Source: Myoxocephalus aenaeus (lineage: Eukaryota > Chordata > Actinopteri > Perciformes > Cottidae). Taken from it: a stretch of 64,000 nucleotides of DNA. The notes beneath the pieces are model-generated. The model worked only from the letters and a program-made list of their open reading frames with translations, searched no databases and was not told the origin of the DNA. A program made the position numbers and the translations under genes. Positions 55,762 to 64,000 of this stretch are shown here, in pieces (positions within the stretch are counted from its first letter, which is position 1; each line of letters opens with the position of its first letter). Where the stretch lies: positions 20,001 to 84,000 of the forward strand of contig JBAMJR010000504.1 in assembly GCA_038501785.1 (NCBI GenBank), in the 5' to 3' direction.

Positions 55762-57798
55762 CTAGAAATTGCATTTCCTGCTGAAAATGCGTTGGAATGC
55801 TAAAAGCTGAAGCTTAAAGCTGAAATATTTGAAAGGATAGCTGAAAATAGCAGAATATAGTTGAATTTAGCAGAAAATAGCAGAAAATAGCTGAATATAA
55901 AAAATATGAAATTATAGAATAATAGCTGAATTCTTTGTCAACATTTGAATGTTTAAAAGGTGTCTGTAGCTGAACGTATGCAGAACCTGTACGCTTTAGA
56001 AGTTGAAGAGGATTTTTAAATTTCCTCCATCGGATCCGTTCATTTAAATTTTCATGAAAAGATTAATAATTCAAAAATTGGAAAAGTCAGAAACATGAAA
56101 AGGTCATTGCCATTGTGTCCTAAGGAGCTGAACATTTTAATAGCTGAGCGGTTTCTGTAGCTGAATATATGAAGAAGGAGAAGAGATGGAAAATGCTAAA
56201 AGCTGAAGCTTAAAGCTTAAATATTTGAAAAGATAGCTGAATATAAAAAATAAGAAATTATAGAATAATAGCTGAAGATTTTGTCAACATTTGAACATTT
56301 AAAAAGGTGTCTGTAGCTGAATGAACCCTAGGGCTTCTTCAGGTGTTCTACAGCTCATATGACCTTGATATGTATACCAGCCCCTATTGTCCTTGATCTC
56401 TAAAGAATCAGCAACTCCTTGATTTAAAAAAAAAAAAAAAAAAAAAAAAGTGCATGAGACCATATAACCACGTGCACGCGCGCGGCCGTTCACGCGCGCG
56501 CACGCGAAATAGCACGCGGCCGTTTACGTGCGCACGAGCGGCCGTTCACGCGCACATAGACACACAAGTGATCTTAGTCCAACACAAAGCTCATGCTAGC
56601 AATCATTCACTTCCTCCACCAACAGCCTGTGTGTGTCCCCACAAGGTCGTTAAAACAAGAATGAGTGTGAAGCTGCACTGATTAGTTAACTTGAAGCACC
56701 TGTGTCATGAGTGAGACTGCTTTGAAGATGACCTCCATAGGCTTCAATGCATTATTTGTTTTCAGAAAAAGCTTAATATCTCAAGAACTTCAAAGGCAAC
56801 ATGCCAAAATAATTATATTTTCTGAGAGATAAGACTTTTGTGAACGCGTCAATGTTGTTTGTGTAACCTACAGACCCACAATGTGTCTGTAGTTGCAGTT
56901 TCTAAATCAGGTACGACCATCAGCGGGAAGACATTTTGGAGGGAGATGTAACATGGCGCTGAATGGAGGAAGGAGAGGACCACCTCTCACTTATAGTCTG
57001 ATTTAAACACGTCTGAATCTGTTGGATTCAAATCGACCCAATTTTACGAAGCACGACAAGATTTCCTACGTTTTGATGTATAAATTATGCCCAAAAAGTT
57101 AGTATTGTGGAGTAGATGGCAAAAAGCAAATACGTTTGTGACCAAATCTGGAAGGCTCTGTTCACTCAAGCTGTGACATCACGCACTCTAAGCAGCGCAA
57201 TACACACCCATTGTAAACTCTGAAAAGGTTGGGAAAAAACATAAAACAAAAACGCTGACAGTTAAGAGACTATTACAGATATCAAAAAGCTGAGTCATAC
57301 GGTAACAGTTGAAGGTTTTGTCAACATTTGAAAGTTCAAATGGTGTCTCTACCTGAAAGCATGGCGAACCCTTTAGCTTTTGAAGTTGAAGAAGTTTAAG
57401 CGGCTTTGAAGACTTTCTTCATTGGAATCCATTCATTTTTTTTTTCAGAAAAAGCTTAATAATTTGAATATTTGAAAAAATATCAAAAATATGAAATTGC
57501 AGAATAATAGCTGAAGGTTTTGTCAACATTTGAAAGTTTAAATGGTGTATTTAGCTGAACGTATGCAGAACCTGTAAGGGTTTGAAGTTGAAGAGGATTT
57601 GAAGATTTCCCCCATCCGCTGCCATTCATTTGAATTTTCATAAAAAGCTTAATAATTCAAAAATTTGAAAAGTCAGAAATATGAAAGGTCATAGCCATCG
57701 TCTCCTTAATGAGCTGAATATTTTAATATTTGAATGGTTTAAATAGCTTAATATATGAAGGAGGAGAAGAGGTTTGAAAAACGTACGGAAGAAATAGA
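55762..57798 (-). mobile_element. Helitron-like tandem unit B3 (2037 bp)
   Basis: CTAG at 55762-55765 with the same hairpin, and the 5' TC end at 57798. It carries the same poly(A) plus CpG block (56426-56550). The spacer to B4 is only 7 bp, showing that spacers vary independently of the units. Confidence 0.7.
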
Positions 57799-57805
57799 AT
57801 AATAA

Positions 57806-58463
57806 CTAGAAATTGCATTTCCTGCTGAAAATGCGTTGGAATGCTAAAAGCTGAAGCTTAAAGCTGAAATATTTGAAAGGATAGCTGAAAATAGCAGAAT
57901 ATAGTTGAATTTAGCAGAAAATAGCAGAAAATAGCTGAATATAAAAAATATGAAATTATAGAATAATAGCTGAATTTTTTGTCAACATTTGAATGTTTAA
58001 AAGGTGTCTGTAGCTGAACGTATGCAGAACCTGTACGCTTTAGAAGTTGAAGAGGATTTTTAAATTTCCTCCATCGGATCCGTTCATTTAAATTTTCATG
58101 AAAAGATTAATAATTCAAAAATTGGAAAAGTCAGAAACATGAAAAGGTCATTGCCATTGTGTCCTAAGGAGCTGGACATTTTAATAGCTGAGCGGTTTCT
58201 GTAGCTGAATATATGAAGAAGGAGAAGAGATGGAAAATGCTAAAAGCTGAAGCTTAAAGCTTAAATATTTGAAAAGATAGCTGAATATAAAAAATAAGAA
58301 ATTATAGAATAATAGCTGAAGATTTTGTCAACATTTGAACATTTAAAAAGGTGTCTGTAGCTGAATGAACCCTAGGGCTTCTTCAGGTGTTCTACAGCTC
58401 ATATGACCTTGATATGTATACCAGCCCCTATTGTCCTTGATCTCTAAAGAATCAGCAACTCCT

Positions 58464-58497
<34 letters not shown>

Positions 58498-59848
58498 TGC
58501 ATGAGACCATATAACCACGTGCACGCGCGCGGCCGTTCACGCGCGCGCACGCGAAATAGCACGCGGCCGTTTACGTGCGCACGAGCGGCCGTTCACGCGC
58601 ACATAGACACACAAGTGATCTTAGTCCAACACAAAGCTCATGCTAGCAATCATTCACTTCCTCCACCAACAGCCTGTGTGCGTGTCCCCACAAGGTCGTT
58701 AAAACAAGAATGAGTGTGAAGCTGCACTGATTAGTTAACTTGAAGCACCTGTGTCATGAGTGAGACTGCTTTGAAGATGACCTCCATAGGCTTCAATGCA
58801 TTATTTGTTTTCAGAAAAAGCTTAATATCTCAAGAACTTCAAAGGCAACATGCCAAAATAATTATATTTTCTGAGAGATAAGACTTTTGTGAACGCGTCA
58901 ATGTTGTTTGTGTAACCTACAGACCCACAATGTGTCTGTAGTTGCAGTTTCTAAATCAGGTACGACCATCAGCGGGGAGACATTTTGGAGGGAGATTTAA
59001 CATGGCGGTGTATGGAGGAAGGAGGAGGACCACCTCTCACTTATAGTCTGATTTAAACACTTCTGAATCTGTTGGATTCAAATCGACCCAATTTTACGAA
59101 GACCGACAAGATTTCCTACGTTTTGATGTATAAATTATGCCCAAAAAGTTAGTATTGTGGAGTAGATGGCAAAAAGCAAATACGTTTGTGACCAAATCTG
59201 GAAGGCTCTGTTCACTCAAGCTGTGACATCACGTGCTCTAAGGTTCGCAATACACACCCATGTTAAACACAGAAATGGTCTGAAAAAAACATAAAACATA
59301 AACGCTGACAGTTAACAGACTATTACAGATATCAAAAAGCTGAGTCATACGGTAACAGTTGAAGGTTTTGTCAACATTTGAAAGTTTAAATGGTGTCTCT
59401 ACCTGAAAGCATGGCGAACCCTTTAGCTTTTGAAGTTGGAGAAGTTTAAGCGGCTTTGAAGACTTTCTTCATTGGAATCCATTCATTTTTTTTTTCAGAA
59501 AAAACTTAATAATTTGAATATTTGAAAAAATATCAAAAATATGAAATTGCAGAATAATAGCTGAAGGTTTTGTCAACATTTGAAAATGTAAATGGTGTAT
59601 TTAGCTGAACGTATGCAGAACCTGTAAGCGTTTGAAGTTGAAGAGGATTTGAAGATTTCCCCCATCCGCGGCCATTCATTTTAATTTTCATAAAAAGCTT
59701 AATAATTTGAAAATTTGAAAGGTCAGAAATATGAAAAGTCATAGCCATCGTCTCCTTAATGAGCTGAATATTTTAATATTTGAATGGTTTAAATAGCTTA
59801 ATATATGAAGGAGGAGATGATATTCAAAATACGTACGGAAGAAATAGA
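57806..59848 (-). mobile_element. Helitron-like tandem unit B4 (2043 bp)
   Basis: CTAG at 57806-57809 with the same hairpin and the 5' TC end at 59848. A GTGTGTGCGTGT variant (near 58675-58685) adds 2 bp and shifts the 75-codon frame found in the other units. The spacer to B5 is a GAAGAAGAAGTTGA-type sequence. Confidence 0.7.
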
Positions 59849-59873
59849 ATAAGATGAAGAAGAAGAAGTTGAA

Positions 59874-60528
59874 CTAGAAATTGCATTTCCTGCTGAAAAT
59901 GCGTTGGAATGCTAAAAGCTGAAGCTTAAAGCTGAAATATTTGAAAGGATAGCTGAAAATAGCAGAATATAGTTGAATTTAGCAGAAAATAGCAGAAAAT
60001 AGCTGAATATAAAAAATATGAAATTATAGAATATTAGCTGAATTTTTTGTCAACATTTGAATGTTTAAAAGGTGTCTGTAGCTGAACGTATGCAGAACCT
60101 GTACGCTTTAGAAGTTGAAGAGGATTTTTAAATTTCCTCCATCGGATCCGTTCATTTAAATTTTCATGAAAAGATTAATAATTCAAAAATTGGAAAAGTC
60201 AGAAACATGAAAAGGTCATTGCCATTGTGTCCTAAGGAGCTGAACATTTTAATAGCTGAGCGGTTTCTGTAGCTGAATATATGAAGAAGGAGAAGAGATG
60301 GAAAATGCTAAAAGCTGAAGCTTAAAGCTTAAATATTTGAAAAGATAGCTGAATATAAAAAATAAGAAATTATAGAATAATAGCTGAAGATTTTGTCAAC
60401 ATTTGAACATTTAAAAGGTGTCTGTAGCTGAATGAACCCTAGGGCTTCTTCAGGTGTTCTACAGCTCATATGACCTTGATATGAATACCAGCCCCTATTG
60501 TCCTTGATCTCTAAAGAATCAGAAACTC

Positions 60529-60567
<39 letters not shown>

Positions 60568-61914
60568 GCATGAGACCGTATAACCACGTGCACGCGCGCG
60601 GCCGTTCACGCGCGCGCACGCGAAATAGCACGCGGCCGTTTACGTGCGCACGAGCGGCCGTTCACGCGCACATAGACACACAAGTGATCTTAGTCCAACA
60701 CAAAGCTCATGCTAGCAATCATTCACTTCCTCCACCAACAGCCTGTGTGTGTCCCCACAAGGTCGTTAAAACAAGAATGAGTGTGAAGCTGCACTGATTA
60801 GTTAACTTGAAGCACCTGTGTCATGAGTGAGACTGCTTTGAAGATGACCTCCATAGGCTTCAATGCATTATTTGTTTTCATAAAAAGCTTAATATCTCAA
60901 GAACTTCAAAGGCAACATGCCAAAATAATTATATTTTCTGAGAGATAAGACTTTTGCGAACGCGTCGATGTTGTTTGTGTAACCTACAGACCCACAATGT
61001 GTCTGTAGTTGCAGTTTCTAAATCAGGTACGACCATCAGCGGGGAGACATTTTGGAGGGAGATGTAACATGGCGGCGAATGGAGGAAGGAGAGGACCACC
61101 TCTCACTTATAGTCTGATTTAAACACGTCTGAATCTGTTGGATTCAAATCGACCAAATTTTACGAAGCACGACAAGATTTCCTACGTTTTGATGTATAAA
61201 TTATGCCCAAAAAGTTAGTATTGTGGAGTAGATGGCAAAAAGCAAATACTTTTATGACAAAATCTGGAAGGCTCTGTGCACTCAAGCTGTGACATCACGC
61301 ACTCTAAGCAGCGCAATACACACCCATGTTAAACTTAGAAAAGGTTGGAAAAAAGCATAAAACATAAACGCTGACAGTTAAGAGACTATTACAGATATCA
61401 AAAAGCTGAGTCATACGGTAACAGCTGAAGGTTTTGTCAACATTTTAAAGGTGAAATGGTGTCTCTACCTGAAAGTATGGCGAACCCTTTAGCTTTTGAA
61501 GTTGAAGAAGTTGAAGCGGATTTAAAGACTTTCTTCATAGGATTCCATTCATTTTTATTTTCATAGAAAGCTTAATAATTTGAATATTTGAAAAAATATC
61601 AAAAATATGAAATTGCAGAATAATAGCTGAAGGTTTTGTCAACATTTGAAAGTTTAAATGGTGTATTTAGCTGAACGTATGCAGAACCTGTAAGCGTTTG
61701 AAGTTGAAGAGGATTTGAAGATTTCCCCCATCCGCGGCCATTCATTTGAATTTTCATAAAAAGCTTAATAATTCAAAAATTTGAAAAGTCAGAAATATGA
61801 AAGGTCATAGCCATCGTCTCCTTAATGAGCTGAATATTTTAATATTTGAATGGTTTCTATAGCTTAATATATGAAGGAGGAGATGATATTCAAAATACGT
61901 ACGGAAGAAATAGA
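59874..61914 (-). mobile_element. Helitron-like tandem unit B5 (2041 bp)
   Basis: CTAG at 59874-59877 with the same hairpin and the 5' TC end at about 61914. It is the rightmost unit; beyond it lie three hairpin modules and a second two-copy hairpin repeat instead of another unit. Confidence 0.7.
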
Positions 61915-61919
61915 AGAAG

Positions 61920-62093
61920 AAGAAGAAGTTGAATAAAGAATAGGATAACAATAGTTGGACTGCTGAAGCATTCCAACTAATAAGTTGAATAAAGAAGAGG
62001 ATAACAATAGTTGGACTGCTGAAGCATTCCAACTAATAAGTTGAATAAAGAAGAGGATAACAATAGTTGGACTGCTGAAGCATTCCAACTAAT
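61920..62093. repeat. Three tandem 56- to 57-bp hairpin modules
   Basis: Three head-to-tail copies of the module that also sits between B2 and B3. Each ends AGCATTCCAACTAATAA and folds as AGTTGGA-C-TGCT-GA-AGCA-T-TCCAACT. They abut the 5' end of unit B5. Confidence 0.85.
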
Positions 62094-62240
62094 AAGCCCG
62101 CAGGAGAACATGAAGTGGGCTTTGCCCAGGGGTCTATGACCCCTGGAGCTGAAGCCACACTTAATAATAAGCCCGCAGGAGAACAAGAAGTGGGCTTTGC
62201 CCAGGGGTCTATGACCCCTGGAGCTGAAGCCACACTTAAT
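62094..62240. repeat. 73-bp double-hairpin repeat, 2 copies
   Basis: Two copies starting GCCCGCAGGAGAACA(T/A)GAAG. Each holds AGCCC...GGGCT and the perfect palindrome CCAGGGGTCTATGACCCCTGG split as arms CCAGGGGTC and GACCCCTGG around TAT, and ends CCACACTTAAT. It forms the right boundary of the Helitron-like region. Confidence 0.85.
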
Positions 62241-62500
62241 TAAAAGTATTTATGCTCTTTTTTTAAATCCTTCCATCTTTTTATTAATCTGTTGATAACT
62301 GGTAACATTTATTAAAATATGCATAGAAACACGGAAAGAAAAAGAAAAGTTTTGACAACACATTGTTGCTACATTGTCACGCGCGTGCACGCCGCCTCAG
62401 GCCGGCCAATAAGGTCATCTGATAAGCTGAAAATCCTCTTCCTCCTCTTCCTCCTCTTCCTCTATTAGCAGCCTCGGGTTTGAAACACAAACTCCTCTTC
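62241..62500. other. Unique sequence with small CpG cluster
   Basis: AT-rich, then a short CpG cluster with GTCACGCGCGTGCACGCC and GGCCAATAAG (62376-62410), followed by CTTCCTCCT repeats. No gene is recognised. Confidence 0.5.
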
Positions 62501-62640
62501 CTCCTGTCCTTCCTCTTCCTCCTCTTCCTCCTGTCCTTCCTTTTCCTCTCCTTTTCCTTCCTTCCTTCCTTCCTTCCTTCCTTCCTTCCTTCCTTCCTTC
62601 CTTCCTTCCTTCCTTCCTTCCTTTCCCTTGTTCATAATCC
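62501..62640. repeat. CCTT/CTTCCTCCT pyrimidine microsatellite
   Basis: CTTCCTCCTGTC-type repeats then about 17 copies of TTCC. The Lys-Glu-Gly-Arg and Phe-Leu-Pro-Ser frames are artefacts. Confidence 0.96.
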
Positions 62641-62728
62641 TTCCTCCTATTCTTCATCCTCTCTACTTTTTGTCTCCTCCACACTGTTCTGTGTCCTCCT
62701 CATGTCTCCTTGTCTCCTTCCTCCTTTT

Positions 62729-63044
<316 letters not shown>

Positions 63045-63047
<3 letters not shown>

Positions 63048-64000
63048 CTGTCCTTCACCTTGCTGTATTGATATAAAACTCTTCACAATCAATTTAAACT
63101 GAATTACTTCTCCTCGTCTTTAAACAACTCGTCCTCATGTATTCATTCATTCTGCTTCACTCACATTGAACATGAATATTCCTTCAGCCGGTTTATGAAG
63201 TCTGCAAAAAGGTTTATGAACTTCTGACCGACTGCTTTTCTTCAGTTGTTTCTCTGAACGTCTTCAGTTCAAGTCTTCAGATTTCACCAGAAAAGAAGGT
63301 TGACTGATGGAAAAGGACATTTATTAACTTTAATAAATGTCCTTTCTCCAACAATGATTGAACATTATAGTTTAAAACATGCTGAACCCTTTTCATTGAC
63401 TCATACTGGTGTTTGATCCCATCATGCATCTGTTCTTTCTTTATGAATCAACCTGAGAATGCAGGTGAACTAACGACCACTTCCTGTTGATGCTTCCTCT
63501 TCCTTCTGCTTGAGGAAGAGGAAGAGGAAGAGGACACTCAAACTGTCTGCCTGCAGGTTCCTCCATTTAATGTTTTTAAATGTTTTTACGGATGAATTTC
63601 TGCAGTGATGTGGGTTCATGTATTCAGCATAAAGTAATAACAGCTTGATGGATCACATACTTCACAACTTCAGTAAAGCTTTCCTGAGAAATAAATTCTT
63701 AAATCCGAACATAAAAACATCTCAAAGTGAAAACCATGAGATCAGTTTGACTCCAAGACGCATTTAAAACTCCTTTTTTTTAATTAACAAACTTCCACGT
63801 CACGTTATGACCACACGCCCAAATGCATGCTGGGAGCAGACCTCATGCTCCTCTGTCCCCGGGGTCTTGAGGGTCCGTTATAAGTCCTTTATAACAGGAG
63901 ACCTCTTAACGTCACGTGGAGAACAACAAGCCTCTGACGTCGTCTTCGCTTCCTGTGACTGGACTCGGTGTGATGTTCTTCCTCCTCTGATCCCGGATTA
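63045..64000. other. Unique sequence at right edge
   Basis: No gene is recognised. It contains a perfect 16-bp inverted repeat with a 2-nt loop (63312-63345), a GAGGAA repeat (63513-63532), and a right-end patch (63880-63960) with TCACGTGG (E-box) and TGACGTCG (CRE-like) motifs that could be the start of a promoter continuing out of the window. Confidence 0.5.

Noticed and set aside
51584..61914. Ordinary 2-kb satellite formed by unequal crossing over
   Set aside because: Spacer lengths and contents differ between units while unit ends are exact, and the ends match Helitron termini. Crossing over may have added copies but does not explain the boundaries.
62244..62500. Promoter at the CpG cluster near 62380
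   Set aside because: Short cluster without exon or donor. It resembles the CpG blocks of the nearby elements.

Overview
The window looks like teleost fish nuclear DNA. It has split vertebrate genes with GT-AG introns, tRNA-derived SINE remnants, many long CA/GT microsatellites, and an extreme load of unrelated minisatellites. Roughly a third of the 64 kb is tandem array (units of 10 to 49 bp) and about a fifth is an array of Helitron-like units. Nearly all long open frames are by-products of these arrays. The density of different VNTRs would suit a subtelomeric or otherwise VNTR-prone region, but position cannot be proved from the sequence.

Three real genes are supported, all on the minus strand. 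(1) The 5' end of an aryl hydrocarbon receptor gene: exon 1 at 8081-8139 (start Met and nuclear-localisation basic cluster) and exon 2 at 1203-1390 (bHLH). Their splice phases match across a 6.7 kb repeat-filled intron. The rest of the gene lies left of base 1, and a CpG-rich promoter sits at about 8140-8660. (2) A glycophorin C-like single-pass membrane protein in three phase-matched coding exons (27014-27476, 21515-21556, 20767-21062): a Pro/Thr-rich ectodomain, a membrane segment, a 4.1-binding-like juxtamembrane motif and an Asp/Glu-rich tail. Its middle intron is about 90% a 10-bp satellite. An upstream region at 28560-28735 has CCAAT, CRE and ZNF143-like sites. (3) A complete S100B-like gene: coding exons 31769-31906 and 31002-31148 (94 aa), a short noncoding exon ending at 32936, and a TATA box at 32981-32987. 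A fourth, orphan plus-strand promoter and first exon (CACCC/GC box, perfect CRE, splice donor) is likely at 49213-49409; its remaining exons are not seen.

Layout: 1-8660 AHR 5' part with many intronic arrays; 8661-20400 mostly unique or AT-rich intergenic DNA with a 43-bp satellite (17640-19288); 20400-28735 glycophorin C-like gene; 28945-29687 two minisatellites; 31002-33060 S100B-like gene; 33640-48955 a run of large arrays (10-bp, GTCT-rich, 22-bp ETS-motif, 43-bp, purine 22-bp); 49213-49409 orphan promoter; 49744-62240 Helitron-like tandem array with hairpin modules; 62240-64000 microsatellites and unique sequence.

The most unusual structure is the 49744-62240 block. It holds one divergent element plus five head-to-tail units of 2037 to 2043 bp, all on the minus strand. 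Each ends in an 8-bp-stem hairpin followed by CTAG and then T, which is the diagnostic Helitron 3' end. The units are separated by variable AAT-rich spacers, some carrying extra hairpin modules.
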